Positions 37,346-45,125 of a stretch of DNA of 57,630 bases are shown piece by piece; position 1 is the first letter of the stretch, and every line of letters starts with the position of its first letter. Origin of the DNA: Bacteroidia bacterium (GTDB lineage: Bacteria; Bacteroidota; Bacteroidia; UKL13-3); assembly GCA_021740845.1 (NCBI GenBank), contig JAIOYZ010000026.1, positions 1 through 57,630 on the forward strand. The letters run 5' to 3'. A program made the position numbers and the translations under genes. Below the pieces are notes generated by a model. The model saw only the letters and a list, made by a program, of their open reading frames with translations. It was not told where the DNA came from and made no database searches.

Positions 37346-38166
37346 GGTATAAAATTTAGCAGAATAGACTAAAAATGGCCGCCCTTTGATTTCACTCAGG
37401 GACCGCCCTTCGATTTCACTCAGGGACCGCCTTTCGATTCAACACATGGAATTCAATGGGCATTTTTGTTCTACTCTTTAGCTTGGCTCGGTTCAAAACG
37501 AGATTTACTGAAACCAAGTTTTGACAAGGTCCATCTTTTTGGGTATAAAGTATCTTGCTTTATAGGGTTACCTTGTTTTTTAAGTTTGCTTTTTTAATGC
37601 TTGGATGGTATTGTCAATGATTACCTAAATCTAATCTCGGATTACTTCATCTAGAGTTTGGTTCAAACCGATTTTAACTAAACGACCAACGCCACAACAT
37701 GGACAAATAAATGGATCTCTTCCCAGCAGCTCTTTTAGCCTTTGCGTTTTTTGGGAAGATTATTTACTTGAAAAGGAGAAAGAATTCTATTTGCGCAGGC
37801 AAGACATTGTAGAGCATCCTTATGGAACTATTAAGCGATCCCGATGCATCGGGAGGGCTTTGATCACATAATGACAAAAAGAACCATGAAAAGAGCTGCT
37901 GCGGATGTTGGCTTTATTATGGTGGCTTATAATTTTCGCAGAATTTTAAATATTGTTGGCAAAAAAGTGTTCAAAGAGTTGATGGAAAAACTCGTTTGCA
38001 TTTTTATGAACTATTTCAACCCACACCGAATCATTCAATCCATTTTAAGCCATCCAATTTTCAAAATTATTTATACCAACTATTTTTCAAGCACTCGCCA
38101 TATCGCATAAAAATACCCTATTTTCGAGTTGCAAAAACGTAGTTTTTAGACAGACTGACGTTATCG
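37346..38166 (+). repeat. attC-like cassette junction 4 (type B left arm, enlarged by IS remnant)
   Basis: Left arm type B begins TTTAGCAGAATAGACTAAAA, followed by GGGACCGCCCTTCGATTTCA and CGGTTCAAAACGAG repeats. An IS1182-type remnant follows (37755-38060), then the common right arm and the core GTTATCG at 38160. The R-proximal segment CAGnnTAGAC partly complements the right arm GTCTAAAAAC side. Confidence 0.6.
37755..38060 (+). pseudogene. IS1182-family transposase remnant (C-terminal)
   Basis: Frame 1 reads EKEFYLRRQDIVEHPYGTIK, then a frameshift at a palindromic insert (ATCCCGATGCATCGGGA), then GFDHIMTKRTMKRAAADVGF and MVAYNFRRILNIVG. HPxGTIKRxxGFDHxMTK with VGFxxxAYNLRR is the C-terminal signature of IS1182-type DDE transposases. 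No 5' half and no complete ends, so it is a dead remnant inside the cassette spacer. Confidence 0.75.
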
Positions 38167-38201
38167 GCAATGCTACAGGTGAATACAGAAAAAAGAGTGC
38201 A

Positions 38202-38666
38202 ATGAAATTTGATTTAAAGTTTATAACAGATTACGGACAATTCTACATAAATGACAAAAATGCAACAGGAAATACTGGTTCCGAAAATTTTTGGACTGAC
38301 CAAGCTTTTGCCGACAAACTTGCTGTAGAAGATGGAGTTCTAGGAGTTGCAATTGCGAATGATGAAGGAAAAGTGGAATGTGAATTTGAAGTTCTGGATT
38401 CAAAAAGCTTAATTAATGATTTTAGTAGATTCGACCACGTTGTAGAAGCAAGCATAAAAATTCATTCCAAAGTTTTACAAATATTGGACTGCCCTCATTC
38501 TGAAGTTGAAATTGAAACCGAAATTGAAAATGGAGAATATAGAGTACGTGTATATTCTCTAAATATAGACTCTGTTTATGATGAAATTCCAAACGATACT
38601 TATAAAATAGAAATGTGGAAAGAAGTTTATTCGGAACGAAATGTTTTGAAAAGACATTTGGAGTAA
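38202..38666 (+). CDS. Cassette 4: 154-aa cytoplasmic protein, unknown
   Basis: Acidic soluble protein opening MKFDLKFITDYGQFYINDKN, with ENFWTDQAFADKL and a C-terminal KIEMWKEVYSERNVLKRHL. No membrane segment or catalytic motif seen. Small acidic proteins of this type are often immunity or antitoxin factors, but that is conjecture. It starts 42 nt after the GTTATCG core and its stop is 3 nt from the complementary left edge of the next junction, as in compact integron cassettes. Confidence 0.68.
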   Translation: MKFDLKFITDYGQFYINDKNATGNTGSENFWTDQAFADKLAVEDGVLGVAIANDEGKVECEFEVLDSKSLINDFSRFDHVVEASIKIHSKVLQILDCPHSEVEIETEIENGEYRVRVYSLNIDSVYDEIPNDTYKIEMWKEVYSERNVLKRHLE

Positions 38667-38668
38667 TA

Positions 38669-39078
38669 AGCACTGCCACTAACATTTAGCAGTTTAGACG
38701 AAAAAGGGCCGTGATAAAGCCCCGTGCCCTTCGATTTCACTCAGGGACCGCCCTTTTCACTCAAGGACCAAACGGGGCTTTTTTTACTACTCTGTAGCTT
38801 GTCTCGGTTCAAAACTAGATTGACTGAAACCGAGTTTTTGCAAGGTCCATTCTTTTGAGTTATAAAGTAAGCTGCTTTTATAGGGATGCATTGTTTTTTG
38901 CTTTTACCTTTTTTAATGCTTGAATGGTATTGTCAATGATTACCTAAATCTGTTCTCGCATTACTTCATTTAGAGTTTGGTTCAAACCGATTTTAACTAA
39001 ACGACTAGTAGTATACCGCATAAAAATACCCTATTTTCGAGTTGCAAAACGTGGTTTTTAGACAGACTGACGTTAGCT
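38669..39078 (+). repeat. attC-like cassette junction 5 (type B left arm)
   Basis: The left edge AGCACTGCCACTAAC is complementary, 12 of 15, to the start of its own cassette (GTTATCGGCAATGCT, 38160). The type B left arm then runs ATTTAGCAGTTTAGACGAAA; GGCCGTGATAAAGCCCCGTG and AACGGGGCTTTTTTT can form a terminator-like hairpin. The common right arm ends at the GTTAGCT core (39072). Confidence 0.68.
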
Positions 39079-39158
39079 GCCACATTCTATGAAAAATCTC
39101 TACTAGAGTAAAAAACGCCAATAAAAATTGTATTTTCGAACTTAATTAGTATAGAATA

Positions 39159-39380
39159 ATGTACAAAGAAATTATCATAGATCGCAATAATCTCACTATT
39201 ATGGGCGTGCAATTTAATGATATAAATACTCTCGAGAGTGCTGCTAATGCTATAGGAAGTAACATGTTTGAAGGTTATGAGCCTACGCCAAAAGGGATTA
39301 CACTTATTAGAGATTATTTAATTGGAAAAATAACTTTTGCAGAGTTCATTCAATTTGCAAAGAAAAAAGCCTATGTCTAA
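39159..39380 (+). CDS. Cassette 5: VbhA-type Fic antitoxin
   Basis: 73 aa. Contains S34-N-M-F-E38-G39, the class I inhibitory motif (S/T)xxxE(G/N) that blocks the ATP site of Fic enzymes, and then YEPTPKGITLIRDYLIGKIT, typical of antitoxin VbhA-like domains. Its stop overlaps the start of the Fic gene by 8 nt, the usual coupling for this pair. Toxin-antitoxin units are classic cargo of cassette arrays, where they stabilise the array. Confidence 0.8.
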   Translation: MYKEIIIDRNNLTIMGVQFNDINTLESAANAIGSNMFEGYEPTPKGITLIRDYLIGKITFAEFIQFAKKKAYV

Positions 39381-39981
39381 TGACTACCAATATTTAGATC
39401 CTGATTTTTCTTATATAAATCCTAAAACTGGTGTACTTCGCAATTTAGCTGATATTAATGACCAAGACATTTTGCTTTTTGTTGAAAGTGGTGCTGTTGC
39501 AAAACGATTACAAGAACTTTATGAAAATCCAATAAAGGTTAAAGATATTAGTGAACTATTCAAAATTCACAAAATTCTATTTCAAGATATATACGCTTGG
39601 GCAGGTGAAAAACGAATTGTAGAAATTAGTAAAGGTGGTAAACAATTTTTTCCAACAATTCATTTTGATAACGCATATTCATACATTGAAAATTTAATTA
39701 AGGAATACAAAAAAATTAAGGGAAATGACAAACAAAATTTAGCTTATAAATTGGCAGAAATTTTGGATAGTGTTAATTATTTGCATCCCTTTAGAGAGGG
39801 AAATGGTCGCGCCCAAAGGGAATTCATAAGATTACTTGCAATAGAAAAAGGATTAATATTAAATCTAAATCCACCTGACAATATTAGTGTTTATGAAAAA
39901 TACATGGAGGGAACAATAAATAGTGATATTGAAACTCTATACAAATTAATATTTGAGCAAGTAAATGAAGGTAAAAAATAG
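39373..39981 (+). CDS. Cassette 5: Fic-domain AMP-transferase toxin
   Basis: I start at MSNDYQYLDPDFSY (39373); an upstream in-frame ATG at 39337 would overlap the antitoxin more deeply. The Fic motif HPFREGNGRAQR is complete, with catalytic His, the Glu/Gly-Asn anion hole and both Arg. The beta-hairpin flap region reads DIYAWAGEKRIVEISKGG, as in Fic/Doc-type FicT proteins. About 202 aa. Predicted to transfer AMP to a host protein (DNA gyrase/topo IV for known FicT) when free of its antitoxin. Confidence 0.85.
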   Translation: MSNDYQYLDPDFSYINPKTGVLRNLADINDQDILLFVESGAVAKRLQELYENPIKVKDISELFKIHKILFQDIYAWAGEKRIVEISKGGKQFFPTIHFDNAYSYIENLIKEYKKIKGNDKQNLAYKLAEILDSVNYLHPFREGNGRAQREFIRLLAIEKGLILNLNPPDNISVYEKYMEGTINSDIETLYKLIFEQVNEGKK

Positions 39982-40260
39982 AACGAGGCCTTATAGATAA
40001 GGGTTCGAAGCGGCAGGAAGACGCACTTTGAACCCTGTGTTGAGCGAAACCGCGCTCAGGTTTGGGGCTTTTTGGCCGTTAAACTTAGAAGGCCACAAGT
40101 TTGAGGAATCCTAATTTTATGGGGTTTGTGTTTTAATTCTAAGCCACCCAATTTTTATAAATATGTTTACCAACTATTTTTCAAGCCTTCGCCATATCAT
40201 TTAAAAAATCACCTATTTTTGAGTTGCAAAACGTAGTTTTTAGATAGAATGACGTTGTGT
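39980..40260 (+). repeat. attC-like cassette junction 6 (type C left arm)
   Basis: The type C left arm is nearly identical to junction 3 (GGTTCGAAGCGGCAGGAAGA; TGTTGAGCGAAACCGCGCTC). The left edge GAACGAGGCCTTAT partly complements the start of cassette 5 (GTTAGCTGCCACATTC). The common right arm ends at the GTTGTGT core (40254). Confidence 0.62.
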
Positions 40261-40281
40261 GCAATTGCATAGAGAATAGAT

Positions 40282-40443
40282 ATGACAAGATTAGTTTATA
40301 TAATAATATCCCTTTTAGGAATAGTCCTTTGCACTTATCTATTAACAATAACAGAAAACGGATATATCCAGAAATCAATTTATGTTTTGTTCTTTATTTT
40401 CGTTTTAATTCTCAGAAAAAAAGCTGGTGGAGGTATTATGTAA
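40282..40443 (+). CDS. Cassette 6: 53-aa two-helix membrane protein
   Basis: ATG at 40282, TAA at 40443. Two hydrophobic helices (LVYIIISLLGIVLCTYLLTI and IYVLFFIFVLIL) separated by ENGYIQKS, ending KKAGGGIM. A longer overlapping frame exists (40257-40583) but lacks protein-like composition. It starts 28 nt after the core. Function unknown; small inner-membrane toxin-like peptides look similar. Confidence 0.5.
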   Translation: MTRLVYIIISLLGIVLCTYLLTITENGYIQKSIYVLFFIFVLILRKKAGGGIM

Positions 40444-40776
40444 GTAAAGAGGAAAAGAGTTTGTTAAGAACTATCATTAAATTTAATTTGAAATTAAATT
40501 TAGGTGAGATAAATATTGGCTATTCTTTAAATTATTTTCAACAACAAGCAATTTTATCGGACAAATTCAACATAGCAAATTAGCTGGCTACTTAAGAATA
40601 TCTCAATCTTGTCAACCATTCAAACTAAACCAATAATAGAATGACCTCCTAACATCAGTTTTTAAGGATTGGAGATTTTTTGCCTTAAATATTTTATATG
40701 CTATCGACACCACTATTCTTTATTACTCTAATATTGTTTATCGGTTGTAAATATTAAGAATTAAAGTTAATAGAAA
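40444..40776. other. Cassette 6 remainder, no convincing gene
   Basis: AT-rich. A 19-codon frame at 40698-40757 reads like a lipoprotein signal (MLSTPLFFITLILFIGCKY) without a body, suggesting a decayed gene. CTCCTAACATCAGTTTTTAA near 40650 resembles the left end of a further junction and may mark a lost cassette boundary. Confidence 0.35.
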
Positions 40777-41553
40777 AGCAATTATACCCAACCGAGTAAC
40801 GCAGGAGAATTTCACCCCTACGTTCTCACACATGTGCTGAGCATAATCGAAGTAAAACCGTGCCCCGCAGAAACGGGATCTCCGACTTGAACCTCTCGCT
40901 TCACGCAGCTTGCCTTGTCATTTGACGAAGGCTTTTCAGTAATCTGCTTTTTACATAATTGCAAGCCATTTGGTATTTTGCCAATGCGCAAATAAGTTAG
41001 GTTTCTCATTCCATTTTAGCCTTAACCAAGTGATAGTAACACCCGTAAATTCTTGTATTTCTTCTTGCAACACTTTACCATTTCATTGCTGAACCAATGC
41101 CTAAGAAAATCAAAACTAATTCCATAGTTATCATTTCTTAGCTGCCTTTTGTGGGTTTCGGTTTGAACCAATTTACTTTTGTAAGCATGAAATTATAGCC
41201 CACAGGTGTCAAAGCGCACCTTCACTAGGTTGATCAAAAAATTTGAAATTTACTCACTTACAATGAGTATTAAAATGTCCTCCGCATAAGGCTCAAAGTC
41301 TTTATCTTGGTGGCTTATAATTTTCGCAGATTATTAAATTTTGCTGGCAAAAAAATGTTCAAAGAGTTGACGGAAGAACTCGTTCGCATTTTAATGAACT
41401 ATTTCAACCTTCACCGAATCATTCCCTCAATTTTAAGCCACCCAATTTTCATAAATATGTATACCAACTATTTTTCAAGCCATCGCCATATCGTTTAAAA
41501 ATACCCTACTTTCGAGTTGCAAAACGTAGTTTTTAGACAGACTGGCGTTAGGC
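40777..41553 (+). repeat. attC-like cassette junction 7 (type A left arm, enlarged)
   Basis: The left edge GCAATTATACCCAAC complements its own cassette start GTTGTGTGCAATTGC (40254) at 12 of 15. The type A left arm (CGAGTAACGCAGGAGAATTT) is followed by unrelated DNA and an IS1182 remnant, then the common right arm and the core GTTAGGC at 41547. Confidence 0.62.
41305..41445 (+). pseudogene. Second IS1182-family transposase remnant
   Basis: Reads MVAYNFRRLLNFAGKKMFKE, the same C-terminal stretch as the remnant at 37755-38060, followed by nearly the same sequence up to the common right arm. Only the last ~45 codons remain. Confidence 0.65.
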
Positions 41554-41570
41554 AATGCTAAGACCGTGTA

Positions 41571-42341
41571 ATGATAGAAATTTTAGACAGACAACAGATA
41601 TTTAAACTCAACAGGACATTTGCTTCATTCATTATTGATGTGCAAGATGCACAGTACAATCCAACATTGGACCATAATAAATATGAGCCAGGTGAAATGT
41701 ATGTTGAAGCCAGCGATAAACCTAGATTTGTTTCTCAAGAGGTGTGCGATAAATGGAATGCAGAAGCGTCTGAAGAATTTTTGAAGAGGAAAGACAACAT
41801 TGAACTATTTTCCATCAAAGGCAGACACGCAGGTGAAATGACATATGCGTTACCACATGCGGCAGACATATATGGCTACATTGAGAAACTTGCAGAAACT
41901 ATTGTTGTGCTTAGTGACCGACTTAACTGGAAAGCAGTCATTTTCCTACTTGACTATTCAACACCTTGGCTCAATCAGAACAATGACTACAAACCTGTAA
42001 AAAAAGCCTTTGATTACTTGAAGGGTCTAGGGGTTAATAACAATTTTATAGGAGGTTTTAAAGCAAACGGACAGGATCTACAAGAATTAACTAAAAACCT
42101 ATTTTGGCTTATCCGTTGCAATGGGGCATTACCATCTTGTTATTTTTCTGGTATTGATACTGATTTTACTGCAGACATTTGTAAGTACGGAAATATCCAT
42201 TTTCATTTCTACTCAGAACAGGACAAAATTGAAGTTGGTAAACTTGCCGCTGAGTTGGGAATGACAGTCATTAACAACGGAGAATGCTTTGAAAATTTTT
42301 CTGATTCAAGTACTATTAAAGGACGACAAATAATTGTTTGA
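41571..42341 (+). CDS. Cassette 7: 256-aa cytoplasmic protein, unknown
   Basis: Soluble alpha/beta protein starting 24 nt after the GTTAGGC core. Segments KAVIFLLDYSTPWLNQNND and FIGGFKANGQDLQEL, followed by LIRCNGALPSCYFSGIDTDF, suggest a Rossmann-like fold with alternating strands and helices. No known motif identified. The stop is 9 nt before the complementary left edge of the last junction, as in compact cassettes. Confidence 0.72.
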   Translation: MIEILDRQQIFKLNRTFASFIIDVQDAQYNPTLDHNKYEPGEMYVEASDKPRFVSQEVCDKWNAEASEEFLKRKDNIELFSIKGRHAGEMTYALPHAADIYGYIEKLAETIVVLSDRLNWKAVIFLLDYSTPWLNQNNDYKPVKKAFDYLKGLGVNNNFIGGFKANGQDLQELTKNLFWLIRCNGALPSCYFSGIDTDFTADICKYGNIHFHFYSEQDKIEVGKLAAELGMTVINNGECFENFSDSSTIKGRQIIV

Positions 42342-42349
42342 AAGACAAA

Positions 42350-42560
42350 AGCATTGGGCATATCATTTAGCAGAGTAGACGAAAAAGAACCCTTCGAATC
42401 AACTCAGGGACATCAAGGTTTTTTTTGTTCTACTCTTTAGCTTGGCTCGGTTCAAAACGAAATTAATAGAAGCCAAGTTTTTGCAAAATCTATCTTTTTG
42501 TGTATTGAGTATGTCACTTTTATAGGGCTGCTTTGTTTTTAATGCTTGCTTTTTGGTGCT
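42350..42560 (+). repeat. Truncated attC-like junction 8 (type B left arm only)
   Basis: The left edge AGCATTGGGCATATC shares AGCATTG with the complement of the cassette 7 start (GTTAGGCAATGCT). The type B arm ATTTAGCAGAGTAGACGAAA and GGTTCAAAACGAAA follow, and similarity fades near 42560 with no common right arm and no core. It marks the broken right end of the array; 42561-42680 holds nothing recognisable. Confidence 0.62.
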
Positions 42561-42680
42561 TGAATTATATTGCTTCGTAGTATAGAAATGGTTCAGAAAA
42601 GTCGAGGCAAATGGGCTAAGAACCTCAATCAACTTTTTACCAATCAAAAAAAATCATAGAAATATTTGCGAAACCGAAAA

Positions 42681-42700
42681 GTTGCATATATATTTGCAAC
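42681..42700. promoter_or_regulatory. Palindromic operator of the ArsR-type regulator
   Basis: GTTGCATATATATTTGCAAC: 18 of 20 positions symmetrical, 29 nt upstream of the regulator's ATG. ArsR-family repressors bind such AT-rich palindromes and repress their own operons, so autoregulation is likely. Confidence 0.6.
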
Positions 42701-42729
42701 CGATTAGTTTCATTAAAACAAAAAAACAA

Positions 42730-43050
42730 ATGCGTAGAGATATTTTTCAAGCAGTTGCAGACCCAACAAGACGAGCCATTATCGCCTTAATTGCATTACA
42801 AGCAATGACACCAAACGCCATTGCCGAGAACTTTAACACAACACGTCAAGCCGTGTCGAAACATTTACGCATTTTAACAGAATGCGAACTTGTAAAACAA
42901 GAGCAAAAGGGTAGAGAAATTTATTACTCTCTTGAAATAGACAAAATGAAAGAAATTGACAAGTGGATAGAACAATTCAGAAAGATTTGGGAAACCCGAT
43001 TCAACCAATTAGACCAAGTATTAGCAACAATTAAAAAAAATAAAAAATGA
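42730..43050 (+). CDS. ArsR-family transcriptional regulator
   Basis: 106 aa from [20 protein letters not shown], the characteristic opening of ArsR proteins in SRPBCC operons; an in-frame ATG at 42682 lies inside the operator palindrome. The winged helix includes [21 protein letters not shown] and the wing [18 protein letters not shown]. No metal-binding Cys motif, so it senses something other than arsenite. Overlaps the SRPBCC gene by 4 nt. Confidence 0.9.
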   Translation: MRRDIFQAVADPTRRAIIALIALQAMTPNAIAENFNTTRQAVSKHLRILTECELVKQEQKGREIYYSLEIDKMKEIDKWIEQFRKIWETRFNQLDQVLATIKKNKK

Positions 43051-43544
43051 ATAATCTATTATTTGACTTCACAGTTGACAAATCAACAAAGACGGTAATT
43101 GTAACAAGAGAATTTAATGCCGAACAATCATTGGTATGGGATGCCTTTACCAAGAAAGAAATCCTCGACCAATGGTGGGCTCCTAAACCCTTTGAATCAA
43201 AAACAAAAGTTATGGACTTTAAAGTTGGTGGACGAAGATTTTATGCAATGGTTAGTGCAGAAGGGCAAGAATTAAATTATTCCATTCAAACTTATACTGC
43301 TATTTCACCAATAACTAATTTTAAGTTTGAAAGTGTGTTTGCCGATAAAGACGAAAATCCTTTTCCTCCTGGTTCATCTTGGGATTTAACTTTTAGCGAA
43401 GAAAATGGAATAACAAAAGTGAGTATTTCTATTTTTAACGAATCGCTTGAAAGAATGGAAAAGATGATTGAAATGGGCTTCAAAGAAGGCTTTACAGCAA
43501 CCTTAAATGAATTGGTAAATTTATTACAAACACTTACTAAATAA
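43047..43544 (+). CDS. SRPBCC (AHSA1-like) protein
   Basis: 165 aa of the START/AHSA1 fold: [20 protein letters not shown], then [14 protein letters not shown] and the C-terminal helix [21 protein letters not shown] ligand-binding cavity protein usually coded with an ArsR regulator, as here (ATGA overlap). Ligand unknown. Confidence 0.9.
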   Translation: MNNLLFDFTVDKSTKTVIVTREFNAEQSLVWDAFTKKEILDQWWAPKPFESKTKVMDFKVGGRRFYAMVSAEGQELNYSIQTYTAISPITNFKFESVFADKDENPFPPGSSWDLTFSEENGITKVSISIFNESLERMEKMIEMGFKEGFTATLNELVNLLQTLTK

Positions 43545-43548
43545 AACT

Positions 43549-44139
43549 ATGAAAAATACACTTAAATTATTGACAGCCCTAGCAATAGCGACTGTAATGG
43601 GTTGTGGGAATTCTCAACAGAATTTAAATGAAACCAGTAATACGGATACTACTACATTAAATAAACCAGATAGGATCGCGCAAAAAATTACTCCTTCGAT
43701 ATGGGTAGAAACAACAGACGCAAAAGCTGTTGCGGATTATTACCTTTCTATTTTCAGAGATGGGAAATTGAAAGAACATCATACCTATACAAATCCTCCA
43801 GAAGTTGGTGGTGGAAAGTTTGAAACTGCAACCCTAGAAATTGCTGGAATGGAATTGAGTATTTTAGCGGCAGGTCCATTTCAGAAATTTAATGAATCTG
43901 TTTCCTTTGTTTTTAACTGCAAAGACCAAGCAGAGGTAGATTATTATTGGAGCGCTTTAACTACTAATGGTGGTCAAGAAAGTTCTTGTGGATGGTGTAA
44001 AGACAAATATGGTTTATCATGGCAAATTGTACCTGTTGAATATTTTGATTTGATAAATAGCGATGACCCAAAAGTTAGAGAAAAGGCTATAACAAATACG
44101 CTTAATCAGAAAAAATTAATCCTTTCAGAACTCAAATAA
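43549..44139 (+). CDS. VOC/PhnB-like lipoprotein
   Basis: 196 aa. The lipobox VMGC (about 17-20) is followed by a PhnB/3-demethylubiquinone methyltransferase-like VOC domain: KITPSIWVETTDAKAVADYY, FRDGKLKEHHTYT, SVSFVFNCKDQAEVDYYW and SSCGWCKDKYGLSWQIVPVEY. Usually cytoplasmic, so the added lipoprotein signal is unusual. 4 nt from the SRPBCC gene, same operon. Confidence 0.82.
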   Translation: MKNTLKLLTALAIATVMGCGNSQQNLNETSNTDTTTLNKPDRIAQKITPSIWVETTDAKAVADYYLSIFRDGKLKEHHTYTNPPEVGGGKFETATLEIAGMELSILAAGPFQKFNESVSFVFNCKDQAEVDYYWSALTTNGGQESSCGWCKDKYGLSWQIVPVEYFDLINSDDPKVREKAITNTLNQKKLILSELK

Positions 44140-44290
44140 GTTGACTATTTGTTGTAAGTAATTATTCCTAAGGATGAAATAAATGCAAGTTTGATAACAG
44201 AAATAGATTGCAATTTCATTGGTGTTTGATTGAATATTATTTACGAAGGGAAAACATGTTTATAGAAGAATTTTAGCGTCAGGGCAATGT

Positions 44291-44357
44291 GACCCCGCTG
44301 GGGTTTAAGAAATGTGGATTTGGTTATTTGTTTCCATAAGTTCACACCTCTGGGGTT
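44291..44357. repeat. REP-like palindromes, two copies
   Basis: ACCCCGCTGGGGTTTAAGAA and CACACCTCTGGGGTTTAA, the same element as at 23613 and 23660, including the TTTAAGAAATGTGG flank. Lies between convergent transcription units, where it could end both. Confidence 0.65.
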
Positions 44358-44419
44358 TAAATTTTTATTTCAATTGAATTCGGTAAAAATAATTGGGAGG
44401 ATTTGAACTAAATGGAATA

Positions 44420-45028
44420 TTAATCTCTAAAATAGATTTGGCAACCTATGGATTTGGTTTCGGGGATAGAGACTTTTTTGTTATGTAGCAATTCTTCTAC
44501 GGCATTGGCTACGTAAGGTGTTTCAACTTTTTCGGGTTCACTTCCATTATCGTCTATTGCTCCTTGGTATTTAATTTCCCAAACACCTTTTACCCTCCAA
44601 AGTACAAATGCATGTGGTGTTTTTTGCGCATGAAACTGCTTGGCTACTTCTTGGGTTCTATCATGTAAATATGGGTAATTAAAATGCTCTGCTTTCGCTT
44701 TCTCTACCATTTGTATAAAGCCATCTTCTTCGTACAATAAACTATCCGTAGAACTAATGGCAATTAGCGGAACTCCTTTCGATTTGTATTTTGAATTTAA
44801 TGCGTTTAATCTTTCTGGATATAATTTGGCAAAAGGACAATGGTTGCAGGTAAAAATTAGGATTAATCCTTTGGCTTCTTTGTAATCGCTTAAAGAAACC
44901 ATGGTGCCATCAACATTGGGTAAAGAGAAATCTTGTGGTAACTTAATTCTTTCTTTTGTGTTTGAACCAAGTATTGGTAAAAGAATAACTAAAAAGAGAA
45001 CTGGAATATGTCTAAACAAATTTTTCAT
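44420..45028 (-). CDS. Secreted thioredoxin-fold (AhpC/TSA-like) protein
   Basis: 202 aa with N-terminal signal (HIPVLFLVILLPILG). The redoxin fold has LILIFTCNHCPFAKLYPERL, an active site CNHC in thioredoxin position, and the cis-Pro region AQKTPHAFVLW. This CNHCPF redoxin type occurs beside copper and haem export genes. The C-terminal Cys is unusual. Probably the last gene of the copper/redox set on the minus strand. Confidence 0.83.
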   Translation of the reverse strand: MKNLFRHIPVLFLVILLPILGSNTKERIKLPQDFSLPNVDGTMVSLSDYKEAKGLILIFTCNHCPFAKLYPERLNALNSKYKSKGVPLIAISSTDSLLYEEDGFIQMVEKAKAEHFNYPYLHDRTQEVAKQFHAQKTPHAFVLWRVKGVWEIKYQGAIDDNGSEPEKVETPYVANAVEELLHNKKVSIPETKSIGCQIYFRD

Positions 45029-45125
45029 TGCGTATCAATTACTTTATAAAACAAACAAAACATAAATCAATTTTCCTTCTAGTTATTCTTTTCTTTTGGT
45101 TCAAACCGAACCTATACTATACCTA

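Noticed and set aside
37844-38110. 88-aa gene on +
   Set aside because: It is the frame-shifted tail of an IS1182-type transposase followed by the repeat arm, not a gene.
40257-40583. 108-aa open frame in cassette 6
   Set aside because: It is in another frame over the 53-aa two-helix protein, its composition is not protein-like and it starts inside the recombination core.
34364-42560. Array explained purely as IS elements
   Set aside because: Only two of eight junctions hold transposase remnants, no target duplications were seen, and the core and cassette-edge complementarity follow gene boundaries.
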